The notes under the pieces were generated by a model. The model searched no databases. It saw only the letters and a list, made by a program, of their open reading frames with translations, and had not been told where the DNA came from. Below, piece after piece: positions 1-8,017 of a stretch of DNA of 12,052 nucleotides. Every line of letters begins with the position of its first letter. The first letter of the stretch is position 1. Source of the DNA: Rhodospirillales bacterium (GTDB taxonomy: Bacteria; Pseudomonadota; Alphaproteobacteria; Geminicoccales; Geminicoccaceae); the NCBI GenBank assembly GCA_007131045.1, contig SLRI01000601.1:1-12052 (forward strand). The letters run 5' to 3'. A program made the translations under genes and the position numbers.

Positions 1-1
1 C

Positions 2-823
2 GCCGAGTCTGGCGCCGGACCCGGTGGCGAGGCCACTGCCGCAGCTCTCCTGGCGCTCCAGGAGCGCAATACCGAGCTCGAGGCGGCGCTGGCCACCGCC
101 GACGCTGCGGCCGACGTCGCCACCCGAGTTGCCGAAGACGCTACCCGTGTCGCCGAGCGCGCGGCCCGGGGCGACGAAGCGGTCGCCCGGGAGCGCGATG
201 CGACGCTGGCCGCCCTCGAGACCGCCCGAACCGAGATCGCCCTGCTGCGCGAGGACATGGCGACGTTGACCAAGGCGACCAACGACGCGCTGGTTGCGCA
301 GAATGAGGCGCACACCACCGAGCGGACCACGTGGCGCGAGACGATCGAAGGTCTGGAGGCGGAAATCGCCACGCTCCAAGCGCAAAACGAGTCGCTGATC
401 GCAGTGACCCAACAATTGGAGCGCGCCGAGCCCGCGGCCGGCGGAGCTGTGCGCCGCGACAACGGCGACGGCGACACGCAGTCGGGCACCGCGGCGCTAC
501 GCGCCGCCAACGAGCGGATCGCCGCCCTCGAGGCCGAGCTCGAGGCCACGGCCCGCCTCGCGGCCGAACTCGGCACCGCGCCAGCGGCCACGCGATCGGT
601 CGACGCGGCGCCAGTGGCAGGCCATGCGACCACGAACCGGACAGCACCCACAGTCGAGGCGGCCAACACCGCGGCGACGGTCAGCGAGACCGAGCTTCAG
701 GCGGCCCTGGAGCGGATCAAGGATCTCGACGCCGAGCTCTCGACGGCGCAGTCCCGCCTCGCCAGCTTGCAGCGCCTGCTGCTCACCGAATGGCCCGGTC
801 CCCCCCTTCCGGCGCCACGCTGA
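2..823 (+). CDS. Unidentified Ala/Glu-rich coiled-coil protein, 3' end only
   Basis: The reading frame is open from the left edge, so the start lies outside the window; 273 residues and the TGA stop are visible. I do not recognise the family. Heptad-like blocks rich in Ala, Glu, Leu and Arg occupy about residues 14-142 of the visible part, 163-192 and 228-262. They are separated by low-complexity Ala/Thr/Gly linkers. One clear tandem heptad is ATRVAED followed by ATRVAER (residues 40-53). The protein ends in a Pro-rich tail (EWPGPPLPAPR). No membrane segment, cysteine or catalytic motif is visible, so this part looks like an elongated scaffold or oligomerisation region. An ATG at 257 could be an internal start, but the coiled coil continues unbroken upstream of it, so the longer reading is preferred. 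The gene converges on the ppiD-like gene, 21 bases away. The frame is well supported; the function is unknown. Confidence 0.7.
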   Translation, partial: AESGAGPGGEATAAALLALQERNTELEAALATADAAADVATRVAEDATRVAERAARGDEAVARERDATLAALETARTEIALLREDMATLTKATNDALVAQNEAHTTERTTWRETIEGLEAEIATLQAQNESLIAVTQQLERAEPAAGGAVRRDNGDGDTQSGTAALRAANERIAALEAELEATARLAAELGTAPAATRSVDAAPVAGHATTNRTAPTVEAANTAATVSETELQAALERIKDLDAELSTAQSRLASLQRLLLTEWPGPPLPAPR

Positions 824-844
824 GGCGCACGCGCTCCGGCCAGC

Positions 845-2734
845 TCAGAAGCTCTGGGCGGGAAACAGCGTCGCAATCGCCTCGTTGTTGACCTGGACGG
901 GATAGCGATCACGCAATGCACTCTCGTACTGCGTCAAGAGATCGTTGCGCACGGAGCTCCGCACCTGGTCCGCGACTGTCGCGATTTCGCTCGCGTCCGG
1001 TGCGGCGACGCGATCGGTGCGCAGTATCGCCTTGCCCTCGACGGTCGGCACCGGCTCCCGCGCGAGCTCGCCCTCGCGTGTGCGGAACATCGCGGCCACG
1101 GCCTCCGGCGTAAGCCCGACCTCCTCACCGCTGGCACTCCGGGTCACGGGCTCGGTCGAGCGCAAGACGGCCTCGCCCCCGAGCTGCGCCGCGATCGCCT
1201 CGAGCGTCCGCCCGGCCCGGAGATCGGCCATGATCCGCTCGGCCCGCTCGGCCGCCAGCCGGTCCTGCTCGCGCATCCGCCAGAGCTCCGCCACCTCGTC
1301 CCGCACCGCCTCCAACGGCTGCACCGCCGGCTCTTGCACACTATTGACCCGAAAGATGTAGAACTCGCCGCCGATCGTCTCCTCCAGCAGCGAAGTCTCA
1401 CCCACCGGAGCGGCGAAAATGTCGGCGAGGATATCGGATGATGGGGTCTCGCGCAGCAGCTGGCCATCGGGCCCTCGACCCTGGGCATCGATGGCCTCGA
1501 GCCGCGTCACCTCGAGCCCGACAGCCGCCGCCGCCTCTTCGAGGCTGTCGCCGGCCGCAATGCCGTCGTCGAGCCCGGCCGCCAACTGCGGCAGCTGATC
1601 GATCGCGAGATCGAGGACGAGGTCGCGGTGGATGTCGTCACGGACCTCCTCGAACGGCTGAGTGTCTTCGGGCTCGATCTCGATCACCCTGAAGAGATGC
1701 CAGCCGAACAGGCTCTCGACAGGCTCGCTGACCTCGCCCACGTCGAGCGCGAAGATCGCGTCGGCGAAGTCTGGCGGCAGGTCCGCTGCCGTGGTCGGTC
1801 CCAGGGTCGAATAGCCGAGACCCTGATCGGCCATCGCGGTCGCGAGGTCGGCGAAAACGGCACCCTCGTCGAGGGCGTCACGGGCCTGCTCGATGACTTC
1901 CCGATCGTTGGAGAGCAGCTGGCCGACCCGGCGCCGCTCGTCCCGGGTGTAGAAGTCGCGCCGCGCTTGGTACTCGCTGCGCAGCCGGGCCTCGTCGATC
2001 TGGATCTCGTCGACGATATCATCGGCCGAGATCGTCACCAGGCTCACGTCGCGCAGCTCGGGGGCGGTGAAGCGCTCGGCCTCCTCGTCGAGCAGCGCGC
2101 GCAGGGCCGCCTCGTCGGGCTCGCCCACCCTGATGTCGGCGCGCGGCACCACCAATACCGTCGCCGCACGACGCTCGCCTCTGTGAGCACCCAGCCGTTC
2201 GATCAATGGGGCAGGGGCCTCGGCCAAGCCGGAAAACGTGTCGAGGACCCGGTTGCGGCCGATGTCGCGGCGCATCGATTCGACGAATTGCGCCTCGCTC
2301 AGGCCGGCCGAGCGGAGGAAGCTCTCGAAGCGGAAGCGATCGAAGCTGCCGGCCGACTGGAAGAACGGGTCCTGGCGGATGGCGGAAGCGACTTCGGCGT
2401 CGGAGATTCCGAGGCCCATCTCCCGGCGGTGCAGATCGACCATGGCGCGCGCGACCACGCTCTGCAGCGCCCGGTTCAAGAGCCCCATCTGAGCCGCCTG
2501 CTCACGGGTGATGGTGGTGCCGAACTGCTCCTGCAGCGCCTGGCGATCGTTCTCGAAGGCCCGGTCGACCTCCCTGAGCGGCACCTCGACATCACCCACC
2601 GTGGCGGCGATCTGGATGTCCTGCCGGCCCATGAAGAGATCGCCGATGCCCCAGACGGCGAAGCTGGCGATCAGCACCAAGAGGAGAGCGCGGACCAACC
2701 AGCTACTGGCGCGCTTGCGCATGGCATCGAGCAT
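845..2734 (-). CDS. ppiD: PpiD-like periplasmic folding chaperone (SurA N-terminal and parvulin domains)
   Basis: Predicted 629-residue inner-membrane-anchored chaperone for proteins leaving the Sec translocon. The sequence shows a short basic N-terminus, one membrane segment at about 12-30 (LVRALLLVLIASFAVWGI) and then a long soluble region that should face the periplasm. Residues about 1-165 match the SurA N-terminal chaperone type. A parvulin-like domain spans about 265-352 and ends in the typical Gly-Glu-Val-Ser...Phe-Gly-Trp-His-Leu-Phe pattern. In family terms its active site looks eroded: the position of the usual His-Ile-Leu motif reads GQLLS. It therefore probably acts as a chaperone rather than an isomerase, as is known for the first characterised PpiD proteins. 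The start at 2734 is preferred over an in-frame ATG at 2800. The longer form would put 22 residues with Pro and Asp before the anchor, whereas 2734 has AAAGGG six bases upstream and the family-typical MLDAM beginning. The gene is divergent from tpiA. Confidence 0.9.
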   Translation of the reverse strand: MLDAMRKRASSWLVRALLLVLIASFAVWGIGDLFMGRQDIQIAATVGDVEVPLREVDRAFENDRQALQEQFGTTITREQAAQMGLLNRALQSVVARAMVDLHRREMGLGISDAEVASAIRQDPFFQSAGSFDRFRFESFLRSAGLSEAQFVESMRRDIGRNRVLDTFSGLAEAPAPLIERLGAHRGERRAATVLVVPRADIRVGEPDEAALRALLDEEAERFTAPELRDVSLVTISADDIVDEIQIDEARLRSEYQARRDFYTRDERRRVGQLLSNDREVIEQARDALDEGAVFADLATAMADQGLGYSTLGPTTAADLPPDFADAIFALDVGEVSEPVESLFGWHLFRVIEIEPEDTQPFEEVRDDIHRDLVLDLAIDQLPQLAAGLDDGIAAGDSLEEAAAAVGLEVTRLEAIDAQGRGPDGQLLRETPSSDILADIFAAPVGETSLLEETIGGEFYIFRVNSVQEPAVQPLEAVRDEVAELWRMREQDRLAAERAERIMADLRAGRTLEAIAAQLGGEAVLRSTEPVTRSASGEEVGLTPEAVAAMFRTREGELAREPVPTVEGKAILRTDRVAAPDASEIATVADQVRSSVRNDLLTQYESALRDRYPVQVNNEAIATLFPAQSF

Positions 2735-2740
2735 ATCGGG

Positions 2741-2746
2741 CCCTTT
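2741..2746 (-). promoter_or_regulatory. Ribosome binding site of the ppiD-like gene
   Basis: On the minus strand AAAGGG lies six bases before the ATG at 2734. It supports that ATG over the upstream in-frame ATG at 2800, in front of which I see no purine-rich site. Confidence 0.5.
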
Positions 2747-2877
2747 ATCGGGGAAACGGATCGTGAACCGGACGCGGGCCGCTGCGCCCACGCGCCACAT
2801 CTCTACCTATGGTCTGCGGCACGCGACCGCAATCGCCAACCGCGCCGGCAGGCAGCCGCCCGTCACCTTGGACAGGG

Positions 2878-2909
2878 ATGGATCGATATGCTAAGGCGCC
2901 GCGATCCAT
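2878..2909. repeat. 8-bp inverted repeat in the ppiD-tpiA spacer, possible operator
   Basis: ATGGATCG (2878-2885) is matched perfectly by CGATCCAT (2902-2909), with 16 bases between. The spacer contains TATGCT at 2887-2892, which resembles a -10 hexamer, and GGCGCC. The right arm ends 21 bases before the tpiA start codon. It could be a dimeric repressor site over the tpiA promoter or a hairpin in the tpiA leader. I cannot assign a regulator, and the arm length is near what chance can produce in a window of this size. Confidence 0.35.
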
Positions 2910-2930
2910 GACATCGAAACGAGGTTTGCG

Positions 2931-3683
2931 ATGCCTCTGGCACGGCCGGTGGTGCTCGGCAATTGGAAAATGAACGGGCTGAAGGCCGACGGACTGGCAC
3001 TGGTCGGCAGGCTCGCGGCGCGTGCTGCCCATCCCAGCGGCACGCTCGGTGTGTTCCCGCCCGCGACCCTGATAGGCCCGGTGGCGCAACGCTTGAGCGC
3101 CAGCCGGATCCTCGTCGGCGGCCAGGATTGTCACCAGGCCGAAAGCGGCGCCTATACGGGCTCGATCAGCGCCGCCATGCTGGCCGATGCCGGGGCGACG
3201 GCAGTGCTGGTCGGTCATTCCGAGCGGCGGCACGGACTCGGCGAGGACGACGCCCTGATTAAGGCCAAGGCCGAGGCTGCCCTGGCCCAGGGTCTGTTGG
3301 TCGTGCTCTGCATCGGCGAAACCGAGGCGGAATACTTGGCCGGCGAGCGCGACCTGGTACTCACCCGCCAGCTCGACCACGGTCTACCCGAAGGTGCTAC
3401 GCCGGAGAATCTGGTCGTCGCTTATGAGCCGGTCTGGGCAATCGGCACCGGACGGACGCCGAGCCTCGACGAAATCAGCGAAACCCACTCCCGCCTGCGC
3501 GGCCTGATGGCCGAGCGCCTGACTGGCGGAGCCGAGGTGGCGCTGCTCTACGGCGGCTCGGTCAAGGCGGAGAACGCCGCCGACATCATGTCGCTCGAAG
3601 CCGTCGACGGAGCGCTGGTCGGCGGGGCGAGCCTCGATGCGGACGGGTTCTGGAGCATCTACACGGCCGGCGGCGGCGCTTGA
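2931..3683 (+). CDS. tpiA: Triosephosphate isomerase
   Basis: Interconverts dihydroxyacetone phosphate and glyceraldehyde 3-phosphate in cytoplasmic glycolysis and gluconeogenesis. The 250-residue TIM barrel is complete. Visible signatures are NWKMN at 11-15 with the substrate-binding Asn11 and Lys13, the catalytic His96 in VGHSERR, and the catalytic Glu166 in AYEPVWAIGTG, which runs into the flexible phosphate-gripping loop 6. GGSVK at 208-212 binds phosphate. The start has a modest purine-rich site (ACGAGG) six bases upstream and places NWKMN at the usual distance from the N-terminus. This is the first gene of the rightward run; secG follows after 31 bases. No defects are seen. Confidence 0.97.
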   Translation: MPLARPVVLGNWKMNGLKADGLALVGRLAARAAHPSGTLGVFPPATLIGPVAQRLSASRILVGGQDCHQAESGAYTGSISAAMLADAGATAVLVGHSERRHGLGEDDALIKAKAEAALAQGLLVVLCIGETEAEYLAGERDLVLTRQLDHGLPEGATPENLVVAYEPVWAIGTGRTPSLDEISETHSRLRGLMAERLTGGAEVALLYGGSVKAENAADIMSLEAVDGALVGGASLDADGFWSIYTAGGGA

Positions 3684-3714
3684 ATCGCACCCCTCGAAAC
3701 CCGAGATAACCTAC

Positions 3715-4053
3715 ATGCAGACTATCCTTCTCGTCGTTCATCTCCTCATCGCCCTCGCCCTGGTCGGCGTAGTGCTCCTGCAGCGCAGCGAAGGCGGGGC
3801 GCTGGGTGGCCTCGGCGGCACCACCATGGGCGGCATGATGAGCGGCCGCGGCACCGCCAATCTGTTGACCCGGACGACCGCCATCCTGGCCGTCGCCTTC
3901 ATGTCGATGAGCCTCCTGCTGGCGATCCTGTCGAGCGGCAGCCGCGCCCCCACCTCGATCCTCGACGGACCGAACCCGTTCGACACCATGCCGCTGCAGG
4001 CGCCTGCCGCACCGGAGGCGCCAGCCGTGCCGCAAGCACCGCTCGCCGACTAG
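3715..4053 (+). CDS. secG: Preprotein translocase subunit SecG
   Basis: Small inner-membrane subunit of the SecYEG translocon that assists SecA-driven export. It has 112 residues with two membrane segments (about 2-22 and 53-73). They are joined by the characteristic Gly-rich loop with LLQRSEGGALGG and GRGTANLLTRTTAILA. After the second segment comes a C-terminal tail of about 38 residues rich in Ala and Pro, common in alphaproteobacterial SecG. The ATG at 3715 puts the first membrane segment at the N-terminus, as in the family. A longer in-frame reading from 3637 overlaps the end of tpiA and adds a non-hydrophobic extension, so it is rejected. The ribosome binding site is weak (CGAG about 9 bases upstream), so translation may depend partly on coupling to tpiA. 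Confidence 0.93.
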   Translation: MQTILLVVHLLIALALVGVVLLQRSEGGALGGLGGTTMGGMMSGRGTANLLTRTTAILAVAFMSMSLLLAILSSGSRAPTSILDGPNPFDTMPLQAPAAPEAPAVPQAPLAD

Positions 4054-4082
4054 CCCCGCCGGTCCACCGCGGCGCGCGTTCG

Positions 4083-4108
4083 GGCACGCCGGCCACGCTC
4101 GGCGTGCC
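4083..4108 (+). other. Strong GC hairpin in the secG-pyrG spacer
   Basis: GGCACGCCG (4083-4091) pairs perfectly with CGGCGTGCC (4100-4108) around an 8-base loop, with a possible extra G-U closing pair. No T-run follows, so it does not fit a classical intrinsic terminator. It begins 29 bases after the secG stop, and pyrG starts 63 bases after its end. It may modulate read-through, stabilise the upstream mRNA 3' end, or simply reflect the high GC content. Confidence 0.45.
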
Positions 4109-4110
4109 GC

Positions 4111-4128
4111 ATGCCGCGCGACCGGCAT
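4111..4128 (+). other. Second short hairpin in the secG-pyrG spacer
   Basis: ATGCCG (4111-4116) pairs with CGGCAT (4123-4128) around a six-base loop, two bases after the stronger hairpin at 4083-4108. A six-base stem is weak evidence alone; it is listed because the two stems stand side by side in the leader of pyrG. Confidence 0.3.
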
Positions 4129-4171
4129 TCCGGCTTGCCCTCGCCGCCGCGAGCATGGATAGTTCGACGTG

Positions 4172-5800
<1,629 letters not shown>

Positions 5801-5812
5801 GGACGATAGCCG

Positions 5813-6652
5813 ATGCACCACGACGTCGAGGTCGGCGATGTACGCTTCGCACAAGACCGCCCGCTGGTCCTGATCGCCGGACCTTGCGCGATCGAAAGCC
5901 GCGCCCACGCGCTGATGATGGCCGAGCGGCTCGTGGCGCTGACGCGCGAGCGCGGCCTGCCCTTCGTCTTCAAGAGCTCGTTCGACAAGGCCAACCGCAC
6001 CAGCGCCGACAGTGCCAGGGGCGTCGGCCTCGAGGAGGGTTTGCGCATCCTCGGCGAGATCAGAGAGCGCTTCGGCTGCCCCGTCCTCAGCGACATCCAC
6101 GAGAGCGGCCAGTGCGCGCCGGTGGCCGAGGTCGTCGACATCCTGCAGATCCCGGCCTTCCTCTGCCGGCAGACCGATCTGTTGCGCGCCGCTGCCGCGA
6201 CAGGTGCCGTGGTCAACGTCAAGAAGGGCCAGTTCCTGGCCCCCTGGGACATGGCGAACGTGACGGCCAAGCTCGAGGAATTCGGGGCGAAGCGTGTGCT
6301 CGTCACCGAGCGCGGCGCGTCGTTCGGCTACAACACCCTGGTCTCCGACATGCGGGCCCTGCCGCAGCTCGCCGCCACCGGCTGGCCGGTGGTCTTCGAC
6401 GCCACCCATTCGGTGCAACAGCCGGGCGGCCTCGGCGGTAAGAGTGGTGGCCAGCGCCAGTACGTGCCGCTGCTCGCCCGCGCTGCCGTCGCCATCGGCG
6501 TGGCCGCCGTGTTCATCGAGACCCACGACGACCCCGATAACGCGATGAGCGACGGCCCCAACATGGTGCCGCTGGGCGAGGTCGGCCGCCTGCTCGACGA
6601 TCTTATGGCCTTCGACCAGCTCGCCAAGACCCGCCCCCTGGCCGTCCAGTAG
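5813..6652 (+). CDS. kdsA: 3-deoxy-8-phosphooctulonate (Kdo-8-P) synthase, metal-dependent type
   Basis: Condenses phosphoenolpyruvate with arabinose 5-phosphate to Kdo 8-phosphate, the committed step towards the inner-core sugar of lipopolysaccharide; cytoplasmic. The 279-residue barrel is complete. Signatures include KSSFDKANRTS, IQIPAFLCRQTDLL, NVKKGQFLAPWDMANV and DATHSVQQPGG. Family knowledge divides KdsA by metal use. Here GPCAIES carries Cys25 where the E. coli enzyme has Asn, and the other expected ligands are present as His199, Glu236 and Asp247, so this should be the metal-requiring class like the Aquifex enzyme. The ribosome binding site GAGGA (5799-5803) overlaps the pyrG stop codon, and the gap is only 12 bases, so coupled translation is likely. 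eno, whose product is the substrate phosphoenolpyruvate, comes next. Confidence 0.96.
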   Translation: MHHDVEVGDVRFAQDRPLVLIAGPCAIESRAHALMMAERLVALTRERGLPFVFKSSFDKANRTSADSARGVGLEEGLRILGEIRERFGCPVLSDIHESGQCAPVAEVVDILQIPAFLCRQTDLLRAAAATGAVVNVKKGQFLAPWDMANVTAKLEEFGAKRVLVTERGASFGYNTLVSDMRALPQLAATGWPVVFDATHSVQQPGGLGGKSGGQRQYVPLLARAAVAIGVAAVFIETHDDPDNAMSDGPNMVPLGEVGRLLDDLMAFDQLAKTRPLAVQ

Positions 6653-6706
6653 CGGAGCGCGGGCATGCGCGAACCGACCAAAGCGCCTTTCGAACATCCA
6701 CAAGCG

Positions 6707-6713
6707 GGAGGAG
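6707..6713 (+). promoter_or_regulatory. Ribosome binding site that fixes the eno start
   Basis: GGAGGAG ends five bases before the ATG at 6719. It is a near-perfect Shine-Dalgarno match and decides for this start over the in-frame ATG at 6665, whose upstream bases (GGAGCGCGGGC) are less well placed. Confidence 0.75.
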
Positions 6714-6718
6714 ACATC

Positions 6719-7996
6719 ATGCGGGATAGCGACATCGTCGGCGTGCACGCCCGGCAAATCCTCGACAGCCGAGGCAACCCCACGATCGAGGTCGACGTCA
6801 CCCTCGCCTCGGGTGCCATGGGGCGCGCCGCGGTGCCGTCCGGGGCCTCCACCGGCTCGCGCGAAGCGCTCGAGCTCCGCGACGGCGACAAGAACCGCTA
6901 TCTCGGCAAATCGGTGACCAAGGCGGTCGATGCCGTGAACGGCGAAATTACCGACGCCATTCTCGGCCGCGACGCCACCGAGCAAGCCGCCATCGACCAC
7001 GCCATGCTCGAGCTCGACGGCACCGACAACAAGGGCCGGCTGGGTGCGAACGCGATCCTCGGCGTCAGCCTGGCCCTCGCCAAGGCCGCAGCCGAAAACG
7101 CCGGCCTCCCCCTCTTCCGCTACCTGGGTGGCCCGGGCGCCCGTGTCCTGCCGGTGCCGATGATGAACGTCATCAACGGCGGCGCCCACGCCGACAATCC
7201 GATCGACATCCAGGAATTCATGATCATGCCGGTGGGGGCCCCGACCTTCGCCGAGGCGCTACGGATGGGCACCGAGATCTTCCACGCGCTGAAGAAGGGC
7301 CTGAAGGACGCCGGCCACAACACCAATGTCGGCGACGAAGGCGGCTTCGCCCCCGACCTGCCCTCGGCTGAAGCCGCCCTCGGCTTTCTCGAGAAGGCCG
7401 TGACGGCCGCCGGCTACGAGGTCGGCAGCGACATCGTCTTCGCCCTCGACCCGGCTGCCAGCGAGTTCTATCGGGACGGCGCCTACGACATGGCCGGCGA
7501 AGGCAAGAAGCTGGATGCCGGCGGCATGGTCGATTTCTACGAAAAGTTGTGCAACAAGTTCCCCATTCGCTCGATCGAGGATGGCCTCGCCGAAGCCGAC
7601 TGGGAAGGCTGGAAGCACATGACCGACCGGCTCGGCAAAACCGTCCAGATCGTCGGCGACGACCTCTTCGTCACCAACCCCGCGATCCTCCGCGAAGGAA
7701 TCGAGAAGGGCGTCGCCAACGCCATCCTCGTCAAGGTCAACCAGATCGGCTCACTCACCGAAACCCTCGACGCCGTCCGCCTCGCGACAGCCAACCGCTA
7801 CCGCTCGGTGATGTCGCACCGCTCGGGCGAAACCGAAGATGCGACCATCGCCGACCTCGCTGTCGCCACCTCCTGCGGCCAGATCAAGACCGGCTCGCTC
7901 TCGCGCTCCGACCGCCTCGCCAAATACAACCAGCTCTTGCGGATCGAGGAACAACTCGGCCCCGCCGCCGTTTATCCCGGCCTCGAGACCTTTTGA
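6719..7996 (+). CDS. eno: Enolase
   Basis: Interconverts 2-phosphoglycerate and phosphoenolpyruvate in glycolysis; in many bacteria it also joins the RNA degradosome, which cannot be judged here. From the ATG at 6719 the protein has 425 residues, the usual length, beginning MRDSDIVGVHARQILDSRGNP. The N-terminal capping domain is followed by the barrel from about residue 140. Catalytic and metal residues are in place: Glu207 in VGDEGGFAP, Mg ligands Asp244, Glu287 (SIEDG) and Asp314 (GDDLF), the base Lys339 in LVKVNQIGS, and His367 in SHRSGETED. An in-frame ATG at 6665 would add 18 residues absent from the family, so it is rejected. The gene lies 66 bases after kdsA and 21 before ftsB. No promoter is obvious in the 66-base gap. 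Confidence 0.97.
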   Translation: MRDSDIVGVHARQILDSRGNPTIEVDVTLASGAMGRAAVPSGASTGSREALELRDGDKNRYLGKSVTKAVDAVNGEITDAILGRDATEQAAIDHAMLELDGTDNKGRLGANAILGVSLALAKAAAENAGLPLFRYLGGPGARVLPVPMMNVINGGAHADNPIDIQEFMIMPVGAPTFAEALRMGTEIFHALKKGLKDAGHNTNVGDEGGFAPDLPSAEAALGFLEKAVTAAGYEVGSDIVFALDPAASEFYRDGAYDMAGEGKKLDAGGMVDFYEKLCNKFPIRSIEDGLAEADWEGWKHMTDRLGKTVQIVGDDLFVTNPAILREGIEKGVANAILVKVNQIGSLTETLDAVRLATANRYRSVMSHRSGETEDATIADLAVATSCGQIKTGSLSRSDRLAKYNQLLRIEEQLGPAAVYPGLETF

Positions 7997-8004
7997 GCCG
8001 CAAC

Positions 8005-8008
8005 GGAG
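8005..8008 (+). promoter_or_regulatory. Ribosome binding site before the TTG start of ftsB
   Basis: GGAG lies nine bases before the TTG at 8018. It is the only purine-rich site near the beginning of this frame and supports the rare TTG start. Confidence 0.5.
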
Positions 8009-8017
8009 CCCACGACC

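Noticed and set aside
805..840. Possible bidirectional terminator between the convergent genes
   Set aside because: CCGG and GGCGC-type complementarity gives only short interrupted stems and no T-run on either strand.
2765..2840. Promoter for the ppiD-like gene on the minus strand
   Set aside because: TTGCGG and TAGGTA are 17 bases apart, but the -10 matches the consensus at only two of six positions.
2868..2892. TTGGACA paired with TATGCT as the tpiA promoter
   Set aside because: The spacing is only 12-13 bases, too short for a sigma-70 promoter; the -10-like hexamer is mentioned only with the inverted repeat.
1628..2911. Plus-strand open frame of 427 codons opposite the ppiD-like gene
   Set aside because: The minus-strand reading has a membrane anchor, SurA-type and parvulin features and a ribosome binding site; the plus-strand reading has none.
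2745..3380. Minus-strand open frame opposite the start of tpiA and the spacer
   Set aside because: Overlaps the catalytic core of tpiA in antisense, with no recognisable motif.
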